The notes beneath the pieces were generated by a model. The model was not told the origin of the DNA. It saw nothing but the letters and a program-made list of their open reading frames with translations, and did no database searches. A program made the position numbers and the translations under genes. Shown here piece by piece: positions 1 through 7,919 of a stretch of 64,000 nucleotides of DNA. The DNA comes from Haloimpatiens lingqiaonensis (lineage in GTDB: Bacteria; Bacillota; Clostridia; Clostridiales; Clostridiaceae): NCBI RefSeq assembly GCF_044502415.1, contig NZ_CP172402.1; one strand, written 5' to 3'. The first letter of the stretch is position 1; every line of letters starts with the position of its first letter.

Positions 1-593
1 GTTTCTGGCCAAGTAGAAAATATTTCACTGGACGCTACATTTTTTATATAGTCCTTATATCTAACGGTATAATTAGGGGCCGATTGATCATTAGGTCCTC
101 CAGCATGAACTACTATAAATTCTGGCACTACAGGTTCTGGAAGCACTACTCCTCCTGTAGGTTTAGGTTCTTCCTTATTAGGGTCTTCCGGTATCTTTGG
201 AGGATAATTACCAACTAGAGTATTAGGTGGTATATCTATTAATTCTTCCTCTTGCCTATTTGGAGCTGTTTTCTCCATTTTACATTCTTGCACTGCTAAG
301 GTCTGAGGATATATTTGACAATCCTTTACAAACAGCGTTCTATACCCTGGAGCCTCAACTCTTATATCACAAAAACTATATGGCAATTTATCTGAAGGTT
401 TCATAGAAAACTCCAAATCAGGAGCATTTAATCCCAATTCATTTGTCAATCCAGATGTATCTGTGGTAGTAGTTTCCTCTAACTGTCTTGTACTATCTTC
501 TGGTCTTTGCACTATAGTTACCTTTGCACCGTCTATAGGTATATAGGTTTCCCCTTCAAAAACTTGTACTTGAATGGTACCTTCACTTGGCAT
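1..593 (-). CDS. sleC: SleC spore cortex-lytic enzyme, N-terminal part (3' end beyond window)
   Basis: Only the first 197 codons are in the window; the gene runs off the left edge. SleC is made as an inactive precursor in the spore and is activated by Csp proteases at germination to degrade cortex peptidoglycan. The visible part is the pre-pro region: a small beta-rich segment (about residues 5-105), then a Pro/Glu-rich linker, then VVLPEPVVPE starting near residue 149. From memory, the C. perfringens enzyme is cleaved at about residue 149/150, which fits. The FIVVH and KDYIKNVASSEI stretches that follow match the start of the mature enzyme. ATG at 593 has a good AGGAGA ribosome site. It lies directly downstream of its predicted activating protease on the same strand. 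Catalytic domains are not visible. Confidence 0.85.
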   Translation of the reverse strand, partial: MPSEGTIQVQVFEGETYIPIDGAKVTIVQRPEDSTRQLEETTTTDTSGLTNELGLNAPDLEFSMKPSDKLPYSFCDIRVEAPGYRTLFVKDCQIYPQTLAVQECKMEKTAPNRQEEELIDIPPNTLVGNYPPKIPEDPNKEEPKPTGGVVLPEPVVPEFIVVHAGGPNDQSAPNYTVRYKDYIKNVASSEIFSTWPE

Positions 594-658
594 ATTCAGT
601 CTCCTTATATAATTACTCTAATAACAATAATATGGTATTTGCATTAAAAACGTTCTTA

Positions 659-709
659 CTTCTTACCTTGTATAGTGTAGAGCTTGAACTTTATATGCGA
701 AAGTTTAGT
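659..709 (-). repeat. Family D intergenic repeat between the csp gene and sleC
   Basis: Read on the minus strand this is a near copy of the two modules at 18977-19030 and 19066-19120: a C-T-[A/C]-A-ACTTTCGCATATAA block, a variable A/T segment, then CTACACTATACAAGGTAAGAA. The TAA stop of the upstream protease gene (705-707) lies in the first bases of the repeat. Confidence 0.6.
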
Positions 710-3700
710 TATCTATTAATTCATATACATCCTTGGGTATATTTATATAAATATTGCCCTCTGCCTCATTAACTAACTTACTTTTATATATCTCATATTC
801 AATTATGCCTCTATCAATATTTTTTTCTCTCTCAAACCCTCTCACTGACATAAAAACTTTGTCTAAATCTAATTGACCATATCCCCATTCTCTATTGGGA
901 TAAACATCACCAGTTCTCTGTCTTGCTCCTCTTATAAGATAAGTTTTTAACTTAGTTGAATACATAGTTTTATCATTTCCTTTAACTATACCCCATTCCA
1001 AAAGCAAAGCCGAAGCCCCTGCAGTTACTGCTGCTGCCACACTGCTTCCGCTTACCGTAGTTACGCCTCCACCAACAGAGGTAGTTACAGCATTTACTCC
1101 TCCAGCTGCTATGTCTGGCTTTACTCTTAAATCCCTAGTATAACCTTTACCAGAAGCAGCTACTACAGTATTAGTATTTTGATTATAATAAGCACAAGAT
1201 ATGATTTTATTAGAAGTAGATGGTATTGTTAGAGTTACATATTGAGATGGCGCCAAAAATCTCGTACCATCTTTAAGAAGTTCCCTTTGTGGCAGCCATA
1301 TATCATATCTTCCACTAACTATATAATCCCCTATTAGTTTAAATCGCCATATACCACTAGTTACATTTTTAATATTAACTCTAATAAGCTCATCTCCTGT
1401 TATTTCCTCTGGAATAAAATATTTCACTAATATAGTGCTACCTTCATAAACTAATCTTATTTCCTCCTGTTCCTGAATCTTTGCTGGTATCCTATCCACT
1501 ACTTCACCGGATGGGGATATTATTCCTATGGATACCTTATCAGGTTTTTTGCACCATATTTCAAAACTTAAATCTCTTTCCATTTCATCAACTTTTATCT
1601 CAACAATTCTTTCCTCACCTTGTTTAAGAATACCATCAGTATGAATATCACCGTCGCCTTCATTACCACATGCTGTAACCGCAACTATGCCCCTTATTTT
1701 ACTTATTTCATCTATAAATCTTTCTAATATAGCACTTCCATCATGAGCCCCTTCATTAGTTCCTAAAGGTATATATATTACTGTGGGCATATTTAATTTT
1801 TTAGCTAAATTATATATATGCTTAACTGCTAATATTATATTTACGCTGGAATATACAGGTATACCTTTTCCCTCAATAGCCCCTGAAGGCAATATAACTC
1901 TATCTGGTTTTAACTTAACTACTGCAAACTGACAATCTGGTGCTGCACCTACTAATTCAGGGTTAATACCTCTTGCACCTATTATTCCAGCCATGTTGGT
2001 TCCATGTCCCACTTCATCCTTGCTATTCACAATAGCATAAGGATCTTCTCCTTTTGCTTTAGCTGATATAGCATTATTTATTTCCTCACTGCTATACTCT
2101 CTTCCAAAACCAAAATCCTTAGGGAAATTATTCCCTGGTACTGTTTGATCCCATATATCAATTATTCTAGTGGTATCATTCTCATACATAAACTCTTTAT
2201 TTAAATAGTCAATTCCAGTGTCCACCATACCCACCAGTACTCCCTGTCCTCTTAGATTTAAGAATGGACTAGTATGAAACTTTAATATATTAGCAGAATC
2301 CAAAGGTGATACTTGATTTAATGTATAGTGTGTCAAGTCTTCTACATAAATTATTTCCTTAGTTTTACTAAAGAACTCTTCTGCCTTGCTCTCATCTATA
2401 TAAATTACTGCATATCTCTCATCTAAAATAAGAGGATATGCAAAATCTATATTTTTAAACAATGACATTATATCTCCATCATATTCCACTATATAAGATG
2501 CCTTATTAACTTCCTGTCTAAAATTTCTACTACCCATCACCAACTCCATTCCCCCTTTTACACATAATTTTCCATATCCCCAAGTAGGTCCTGGGTACTG
2601 TACATCATTTTTATCCCTTGTAGCTCCCTTAAGCAAAAGGTACTTTAGCCTATCCCCATACATATAAGTATCATTGCCTTGAACAATTCCCCATTGCATT
2701 AAAAGTGCCGCTGCTCCTGCTACATGTGGTGCAGCCATGGAAGTACCTGATAAGCTATCAAAAGTCCCCATAGGAATTGATGATAATATTCCTTCTCCAG
2801 GAGCGACCAAATCAGGTTTATCACCACCTACTTCTCCCCTTCCTGAGAAACTAGATATACTATTTAATTTATAATCATAACTTCCTACAGAAATTACCCC
2901 TTGCACAGTGGCTGGAATACCTAATGTGTTAAAGGGATTGGGTTTCAAAAACTTTGTATTAGGATTTAACCCTTCCGCAATAGGCAGCCAAATATCATAC
3001 TTACCCCTAGTTTTACTTAAAGAATTTATAGTAATTTGCCAAACTCCCCCAAGTATAAATTCCTTTTCACTGGTGAAAGTTATTACTATTTCACCATTTA
3101 TATCAAAAGGTTTAGGTCCGCTATTATATATAAAATATCTGTCATTACCTATAGTCCCTTGATAATATCCTTCCTTTATAAATACATTTTGTGATACTAT
3201 CCCTGCAGGGCTTTTTATTTCTATACTTATATCATCAAGAAAATCCTTGTAAAATTGTAGCACTATAACCCTCTCATCTTCCGCTATGCTTATAGATATA
3301 TTTTGAGAAGTTTCTAAAATTCCTCCCACATGATGCGCCCTGTCTCCCTCATTGCCTGAAGCCACCACAAAGCTAATTCTTTCAAAATTACAAATGGCAT
3401 TAATATATTGCTCTAAAAGGCTATTGCCATTGTGTGCTCCGTCATTACTGCTAAAACTCAAATTAATAACTAAAGGCTTTTTAATCTGGTAACTTTTATC
3501 CACTAAAAATTTTATTCCTCGCATTAACTGAGTACTTCTGGCATAGTTTACTTTTCCCTCTGGAGTCATTTTTACCATGGCTATAGAAGATTCATACGCC
3601 ACGCCATAGTACTTTCTATCTATATTACCTCCGGCACAAGCTATACCTGCCACATGTGTTCCATGACCAGATAAATCCCTTTCATTTACAATTTGGTACG

Positions 3701-4181
3701 GATTAGGAGATTTCAAAGCCATATTTATCTCATTTTTATCCCATACCTTCCCTCCTTGAGATAAATCATATATATACTCTATGCGCGTATTTCCATCTAC
3801 ATCTTTAAAAGCCGGATGAGTAAAGTCTATACCTGAATCTATAAATCCAACAAGTACATCTTTTCCTGTAAGCCCATACAAATTCCACACATCCAGAACA
3901 CAAGAAGCCCTATTACTCTCTAAATCTGAAGCATATAATATTTTAGGTAGCTCTATGTATTGAATTTCTTCAATACTTCCTAGCGCCTCTAACTTATCGC
4001 TATTTATGGTTATTATTCCAAAACCGTATCCTAAATTTTCAAATACTCCACCCATGTTTTCTATTTTTTCTTTAACTATACTTCCTTTCTCTCCAAATAA
4101 AATTACTAACTCTAAAAAACCCTTAAGTATATCCTCATTTTTAGAAAGCTGGGCTATCCGCTCTTTTACATCAAGTGGCAC
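705..4181 (-). CDS. cspBA: Fused double subtilisin-like germination protease (CspBA type)
   Basis: This 1158-residue protein joins two complete subtilase domains of the Csp family, the spore proteases that activate pro-SleC. Domain 1 has Asp115 (DSG), His173 (GHGTH), Asn277 (oxyanion hole) and Ser481 (GTSMAAPHVAG). Domain 2 has Asp654 (DTG), His726 (GHGTN), Asn840 and Ser1047 in GSSVAAAVTAG. All triad residues are therefore present twice, although the Pro usual after the second Ser is missing. In C. difficile, CspBA is also a fusion but the second domain is a pseudoprotease. No separate cspC is visible. GTG at 4181 is the first usable start. A good GAGGTGA site lies about 50 bases further upstream with open in-frame codons after it but no standard start, so the N-terminus is uncertain. 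Confidence 0.88.
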   Translation of the reverse strand: MPLDVKERIAQLSKNEDILKGFLELVILFGEKGSIVKEKIENMGGVFENLGYGFGIITINSDKLEALGSIEEIQYIELPKILYASDLESNRASCVLDVWNLYGLTGKDVLVGFIDSGIDFTHPAFKDVDGNTRIEYIYDLSQGGKVWDKNEINMALKSPNPYQIVNERDLSGHGTHVAGIACAGGNIDRKYYGVAYESSIAMVKMTPEGKVNYARSTQLMRGIKFLVDKSYQIKKPLVINLSFSSNDGAHNGNSLLEQYINAICNFERISFVVASGNEGDRAHHVGGILETSQNISISIAEDERVIVLQFYKDFLDDISIEIKSPAGIVSQNVFIKEGYYQGTIGNDRYFIYNSGPKPFDINGEIVITFTSEKEFILGGVWQITINSLSKTRGKYDIWLPIAEGLNPNTKFLKPNPFNTLGIPATVQGVISVGSYDYKLNSISSFSGRGEVGGDKPDLVAPGEGILSSIPMGTFDSLSGTSMAAPHVAGAAALLMQWGIVQGNDTYMYGDRLKYLLLKGATRDKNDVQYPGPTWGYGKLCVKGGMELVMGSRNFRQEVNKASYIVEYDGDIMSLFKNIDFAYPLILDERYAVIYIDESKAEEFFSKTKEIIYVEDLTHYTLNQVSPLDSANILKFHTSPFLNLRGQGVLVGMVDTGIDYLNKEFMYENDTTRIIDIWDQTVPGNNFPKDFGFGREYSSEEINNAISAKAKGEDPYAIVNSKDEVGHGTNMAGIIGARGINPELVGAAPDCQFAVVKLKPDRVILPSGAIEGKGIPVYSSVNIILAVKHIYNLAKKLNMPTVIYIPLGTNEGAHDGSAILERFIDEISKIRGIVAVTACGNEGDGDIHTDGILKQGEERIVEIKVDEMERDLSFEIWCKKPDKVSIGIISPSGEVVDRIPAKIQEQEEIRLVYEGSTILVKYFIPEEITGDELIRVNIKNVTSGIWRFKLIGDYIVSGRYDIWLPQRELLKDGTRFLAPSQYVTLTIPSTSNKIISCAYYNQNTNTVVAASGKGYTRDLRVKPDIAAGGVNAVTTSVGGGVTTVSGSSVAAAVTAGASALLLEWGIVKGNDKTMYSTKLKTYLIRGARQRTGDVYPNREWGYGQLDLDKVFMSVRGFEREKNIDRGIIEYEIYKSKLVNEAEGNIYINIPKDVYELIDN

Positions 4182-4487
4182 ATTATTTAATAAGTTTAAA
4201 ATCCCGCCCGTGTTTTCCGTAAATACTCACCTCGAAATATTGCTTAACATTATATTTTATGAAACTTTTACTAAATAAGTTACTAAAGGAATACATTTAG
4301 AGTCGGAAATTCGTTTGCTAGTGGAGTAGTTGTCCAAGTGACCAGATGGCTAGAACTTAGGCAATATTTTTTGTAAAGTATTGATAAAATTTATAAATAT
4401 AGTTATTATTTATAATATATAATAATATTAATAAACAATTCTAAAATAATGAAACTTAAACACTAAATAAAAAAGGGAGGGAAAGTA
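4182..4487. other. Intergenic region between divergent genes
   Basis: About 305 bases of A/T-rich sequence that should hold the promoters of the Csp gene (leftward) and the small membrane HTH gene (rightward). I see no clear sigma-factor site. A GCTAG-rich remnant at about 4317-4355 resembles the low-complexity CTAG modules elsewhere in the window. Confidence 0.4.
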
Positions 4488-4799
4488 TTGGAAAAGAATA
4501 AACTATTACCATTAGCTATAATTATACTTGCAATTAGTATAGTTTTTAGTTCTATATGGATAGGGCAATCTTTAAAAGCATTTGCAAATAAAAATACTCC
4601 TGTAAATTCACAACAAAATGATATTTTGGGACTTGAAGAAGCAGCAAAATATTTAAATATTAGCAAATCAGAGTTACTATATCTTTCTGAAGGAAAAGGT
4701 TCAACCATTAATTATATTAAAATTAATGGTAAATACATCTTTAGTAAGGAAGGGTTGAATAAGTGGGTCCAATCTACTAAATTGGAAGCTCAGCAGTAA
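4488..4799 (+). CDS. Small membrane-anchored protein with an excisionase-like helix-turn-helix
   Basis: The 103-residue protein has one N-terminal transmembrane segment (about residues 7-27). A MerR/excisionase-type HTH_17 module follows (about 46-95), recognisable from the LEEAAKYLNISKSELL helix pair and the YIKINGKYIFSKEGLNKW wing. The start is TTG at 4488, set by a GGGAGGG ribosome site 8 bases upstream. Such membrane-tethered helix-turn-helix proteins are common in clostridia and have no assigned role. DNA or peptide binding near the membrane is inference. It is monocistronic, and a mosaic of repeats follows it. Confidence 0.7.
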   Translation: MEKNKLLPLAIIILAISIVFSSIWIGQSLKAFANKNTPVNSQQNDILGLEEAAKYLNISKSELLYLSEGKGSTINYIKINGKYIFSKEGLNKWVQSTKLEAQQ

Positions 4800-4832
4800 A
4801 TCTTATTTTATTTACTACGTCAAAAAAACTAC

Positions 4833-5040
4833 ACGAAAGGCTTCGCTTAAAAAAATCATGAGCTCCTTATTTATAAACAGAGCTCTTAGCTTCAGATGGA
4901 GTTTTTACTCCAACTGAAGGTTAGAGATCGTTATCCAGGGACGTAGCTGCCGTTATCTCCCACTTTGTTAGAAGTGGGAGTGTTACGGCAGGTAGTCATC
5001 GGATAAATTAAAGATTTTCTGAATAAAATGAAGAAAATCC
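4833..5040 (+). repeat. Family C repeat, split by a family A insertion
   Basis: CGAAAGGCTTCGC, ATGAGC and TTATTTATAAA (4833-4877) followed, after the family A element, by TTAAAGATTTTC and a GAAAATC block (5008-5040) match the uninterrupted module at 27893-27975. A third copy lies inverted at 34567-34670. The comparison places the insertion point after TTTATAAA. Confidence 0.65.
4878..5007 (+). repeat. Family A structured repeat, copy 1 (130 bp)
   Basis: Runs from CAGAGCTCTTAGC to GGATAAA. Hairpin I pairs CTTCAG-TGGAG with CTCCA-CTGAAG. Hairpin II pairs CTGCCGT-CTCCCACTT with AAGTGGGAG-ACGGCAG inside a TTATCC/GGATAA closing pair. It has the same length and ends as copy 2 at 25885-26014. The GGTAGTCAT 3' side resembles right ends of IS200/IS605 elements; that origin is inference. 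Confidence 0.75.
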
Positions 5041-5127
5041 ACATTAATTGATATTTAATATTTGATATTTGATATTTATATATTTAGTCTGGCTACCGCC
5101 AATAAAAGATTTAAGTTAAGTCCAAAA

Positions 5128-5175
5128 ATAGCTAACACAATTTCATAACATGAAATTATGTTAGCTATCTTTTTT
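5128..5175 (+). terminator. Hairpin with T-run
   Basis: ATAGCTAACA pairs with TGTTAGCTAT around an AATTTCAT/ATGAAATT inner stem, followed by CTTTTTT. It would stop rightward transcripts from the small HTH gene. The flanks and inner stem recur at 34848-34885 with a different, still paired, outer stem. Confidence 0.7.
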
Positions 5176-5256
5176 ACATTCTAAAATTTTTCGTAATGCA
5201 ATGAAGAAAAATTATCCTTTACTAGCCCTCTAGCACACTGGCACACTAGCCCACTG

Positions 5257-5281
5257 AAAATTGTGACAACGTCACAATTTT
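5257..5281 (-). terminator. Terminator of the S24-like regulator gene
   Basis: Perfect 11-bp stem AAAATTGTGAC / GTCACAATTTT with a 3-base loop, lying at the stop codon of the leftward gene starting at 5954. Confidence 0.6.
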
Positions 5282-5282
5282 C

Positions 5283-5954
5283 TTATAGTATTATTTCTAC
5301 TTTGTCTATTTTAACTAATGGTTTAATATTTTTAATTTCTGCGGTTTCTGTAATTACATTTCCTCTGTTACTTATTAAAAGAACCTTATTGTTGTCTAGC
5401 CTTTTAATTTGTCTTACAACTCTTTCACCCTTATGCTCCAATAAACAAACAGAGTTATTTTCAACTTCACTTATAGTATGTCCAAAAGCTATATCGCCTT
5501 TTGCTATTCTGAAACCTATCATATCATCATCTTGTATAGCTAAAAATAAGACCTTGTCTTGGCTATGTCCCTCTATTTTGTTTGATATTAAAGGAAGTGT
5601 CTTCTTGCCTAAAACTCTGTTTAAGCTGTAATCATATACTGGTATAGCCTTTAATATGGATGAAAAAGCTTCTCCCCAAACAGCTGAAACTTCTTTTTCC
5701 TTAGTTATACCTAATTTTCTATTTACAACTTTTACTTGATCATTTTCTTCTTCTTTAAAGTTCATGGTTAAGTCATTTAGATCTTCCCCTAATACCTTTG
5801 AGGCTTTTTCTATAAGATTTTCATTCATAACCTTTCTTCCCTGTTCTACTTCGGTTATAAACTTTTCAGCCACTCCTAATTTTTTAGCTAACTTTTTTGC
5901 ACTTATTCCTTTTTCATTTCGTATTTTTTGTATTTTTTCCCCTATTCTACTCAT
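5283..5954 (-). CDS. XRE-family regulator with a degenerate LexA/S24-type C-terminal domain
   Basis: Residues 1-62 form a Cro/CI-type helix-turn-helix (IGEKIQKIRNEKGISAKKLAKKLGV). After a linker, residues about 115-215 have the fold pattern of S24 peptidases (LexA, CI-like repressors). Where these carry the nucleophile as GDSM, this protein reads DDDM (QDDDMIGFRIAKGD), so the serine is replaced by aspartate. Self-cleavage is therefore unlikely and the domain may only dimerise or sense a signal. It lies 17 bases downstream of the DUF3783 gene on the same strand, suggesting co-transcription. Target genes cannot be told from sequence. Confidence 0.78.
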   Translation of the reverse strand: MSRIGEKIQKIRNEKGISAKKLAKKLGVAEKFITEVEQGRKVMNENLIEKASKVLGEDLNDLTMNFKEEENDQVKVVNRKLGITKEKEVSAVWGEAFSSILKAIPVYDYSLNRVLGKKTLPLISNKIEGHSQDKVLFLAIQDDDMIGFRIAKGDIAFGHTISEVENNSVCLLEHKGERVVRQIKRLDNNKVLLISNRGNVITETAEIKNIKPLVKIDKVEIIL

Positions 5955-5971
5955 TTATATACCTCGTTTCT

Positions 5972-6370
5972 TTATGCCCTTTTGTTAGAGTTTTTTCTAT
6001 ACCATTCTCGCTCTCTTAAAAGCTCCTTTAAAAGTTCTTTAAATGTCCATTCTCTTGATGTTTCAGTAACCACCGCAAGAATGCATACTAGATTTTTATT
6101 GGCTCTAATTTTACCTATTAATTCTTCTAGCTTAAAATCTTCTATATTATTAAACAATATGGTCTTTTCTTCTGGCATTTCCCTATCATATACTTCTATC
6201 ATCAATCCATCTAGTATATCTTTTACTTTCATATTTGCCATAGTGTTCTTTATTATTTTAAACCTTAGAGATTCTTCACTACATAAAGAATTTAGGAATT
6301 CATTTTCCTCATCACTGAATCCATAGGCTAGTATAGAAGAGTTGTTATCCAAAATTATCCCCTCTCTCAT
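5972..6370 (-). CDS. DUF3783-type small protein
   Basis: A 132-residue acidic protein of unknown function. It starts with a beta-rich segment (GIILDNNSSILAYGFSDEE), continues with an alternating helix/strand body and ends in a basic helix rich in Lys, Arg and Glu. I recognise it as resembling the DUF3783 family of clostridial proteins by overall pattern; no catalytic motif is visible. It precedes the S24-like regulator with a 17-base gap, and the two probably form a transcription unit, so a regulatory partnership is possible but unproven. ATG start at 6370. Confidence 0.6.
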   Translation of the reverse strand: MREGIILDNNSSILAYGFSDEENEFLNSLCSEESLRFKIIKNTMANMKVKDILDGLMIEVYDREMPEEKTILFNNIEDFKLEELIGKIRANKNLVCILAVVTETSREWTFKELLKELLREREWYRKNSNKRA

Positions 6371-6468
6371 AAGTTTCTTATTACAATAATTAACTTAATA
6401 TGAACTATCCTCCACTGACTTACACCAAGTTGAGGCTTCTTAATTAAATAAATTTTACAGTATCACTA

Positions 6469-6987
6469 CTACATTTTTTCTGGTTCGTTATATTCTACAC
6501 CAAAAGTTTCTACAGTAACCTCTTTCATAATTTGAGGTTCCATTGGATTATCCCTATGGTCTCTTTCTGTAGCTGCTATCTTTTGAGCAACTTCCATGCC
6601 TTCTATAACCTTACCAAAGCCAGCATATTGTCCATCTAAATGTGGAGCCGCTCCTACCATTATAAAAAATTGACTACCTGCTGAATTAGGTGCCATAGTT
6701 CTAGCCATAGATAAAACACCTTCAGTGTGCTTTAAATCATTTTTAAATCCGTTAGACTTAAATTCTCCCTTTATAGAATATCCTGGACCGCCAACGCCTG
6801 TGCCATGAGGGCATCCTGCTTGAATAACAAACCCTGGTATAACCCTGTGAAAGCATATGCCATCATAGAATTTTTTATTTATCAAACTTATAAAATTATT
6901 TACAGTATTAGGTGCTACCTCTGGATATAATTCTGCCTTTATAATATCTCCATTTTCCATTTTAATAGTAACTATTGGATTTGCCAT
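6469..6987 (-). CDS. Cyclophilin-type peptidyl-prolyl cis-trans isomerase
   Basis: The 172-residue protein is a full single-domain cyclophilin, which speeds proline isomerisation in folding proteins. Diagnostic motifs are FHRVIPGFVIQAG (active-site Arg and Phe), GPGYSIKGEF, LSMARTMAPNSAGSQFFI (catalytic Met/Gln-Phe segment) and HLDGQYAGFGKV. There is no signal peptide, so it is cytoplasmic. ATG at 6987 follows a GGAGAG site. It stands alone, with noncoding sequence on both sides. Confidence 0.93.
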   Translation of the reverse strand: MANPIVTIKMENGDIIKAELYPEVAPNTVNNFISLINKKFYDGICFHRVIPGFVIQAGCPHGTGVGGPGYSIKGEFKSNGFKNDLKHTEGVLSMARTMAPNSAGSQFFIMVGAAPHLDGQYAGFGKVIEGMEVAQKIAATERDHRDNPMEPQIMKEVTVETFGVEYNEPEKM

Positions 6988-7076
6988 GTTTATCTCTCCT
7001 TTAACATACTTAATTTGTATTTTTAAATAATTATATCACATTTTATAGTATTATCCATTTATTTAATCCTTAGTAT

Positions 7077-7517
7077 TTATTCTATCTTTTCTTCTTTCCA
7101 TAGTATTTTTATATTTATATTGTTTATAGGCTTGTCAACTTTAATATTTAAAAAACCCTTAGGAAGTAGAATTATACATTTATTAGGGAGCATTTCAACT
7201 CTTTTCTTCTCATTATTGTTTATACTAGCTAAATGTATATACTCCTTTTCTTCAATAACATCATTGAAAAATAAAAACTTCATATTTTTTTCTTCAAAAG
7301 AAAATTCCCTGTTTCCACTTCCAATTCTTAAATAAAAATTCTTGTTTTCAGACTTAACAAATATATTTTTAATTATATATATGCTGTTACTATTCTTAGG
7401 ATTTGCAATTGTTATATTGTCAAATTCATATTTACTATTTATTTCTTTATCCATTTCCTTTAGTTCATAACTTTTTAAATAATCCTCATCATTTTTATCT
7501 AATATAAAGCCTTTCAT
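7077..7517 (-). CDS. Hypothetical protein
   Basis: 146 residues, lysine- and asparagine-rich, with no family I recognise. The pattern is mostly beta strands without signal peptide or membrane segment, and the middle contains a GSGNREFSFEEK stretch. The ATG at 7517 has a GGTGATG-type upstream site. It sits between the cyclophilin and murI, separated from both by noncoding DNA, so context gives no function. Base composition matches its neighbours, and it is the only long open frame here, so I think it is real. Confidence 0.55.
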   Translation of the reverse strand: MKGFILDKNDEDYLKSYELKEMDKEINSKYEFDNITIANPKNSNSIYIIKNIFVKSENKNFYLRIGSGNREFSFEEKNMKFLFFNDVIEEKEYIHLASINNNEKKRVEMLPNKCIILLPKGFLNIKVDKPINNINIKILWKEEKIE

Positions 7518-7919
7518 TTCATCACCCTCACCATGGTATTTTCATAAGAATTGTACTATTATTTTATTCTAATAAAAATATAAAGTGAGGGTTTGTTTAT
7601 AAAATATCATTAATATTTCCTAATTTTTCTTTCCTAAAACTATCCTAACATTGTTATAATTACTACATTTAAATCTACATCAAAAGTACAAAAACTTATT
7701 AATTTTTGTAAAAATAAAGATACTTTTTCAAAAAAAATAAAAAGAGCAATTAAAATAACTGCTCTTAAAAATTAATGTTTTAATATATAAAGTAAGGGTG
7801 TAATATTATGAGTATTAACTTTATTACCTTTGAATTCAACAATTTTATTTAATTGTTTTTTCTATACTCAATATATCAAATCTCTCAAGTATTGTCAATG
7901 TTTTCACAAAGTTTTTTTA
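7518..7919. other. A/T-rich intergenic region
   Basis: Contains the murI terminator (listed separately) and presumably the promoter of the hypothetical gene. I see no further gene or structured RNA. Confidence 0.4.
7728..7766 (-). terminator. Terminator downstream of murI
   Basis: On the minus strand AAGAGCA pairs with TGCTCTT and is followed by a long T-rich run. It lies about 150 bases past the murI stop. Confidence 0.6.

Noticed and set aside
587..772. 61-residue plus-strand open frame between sleC and the csp gene
   Set aside because: Overlaps both real genes and a repeat module, has no ribosome site and is low-complexity.
4833..5007. CRISPR-like array of hairpins
   Set aside because: Only one copy here, with no regular spacers; the repeats are dispersed elements.
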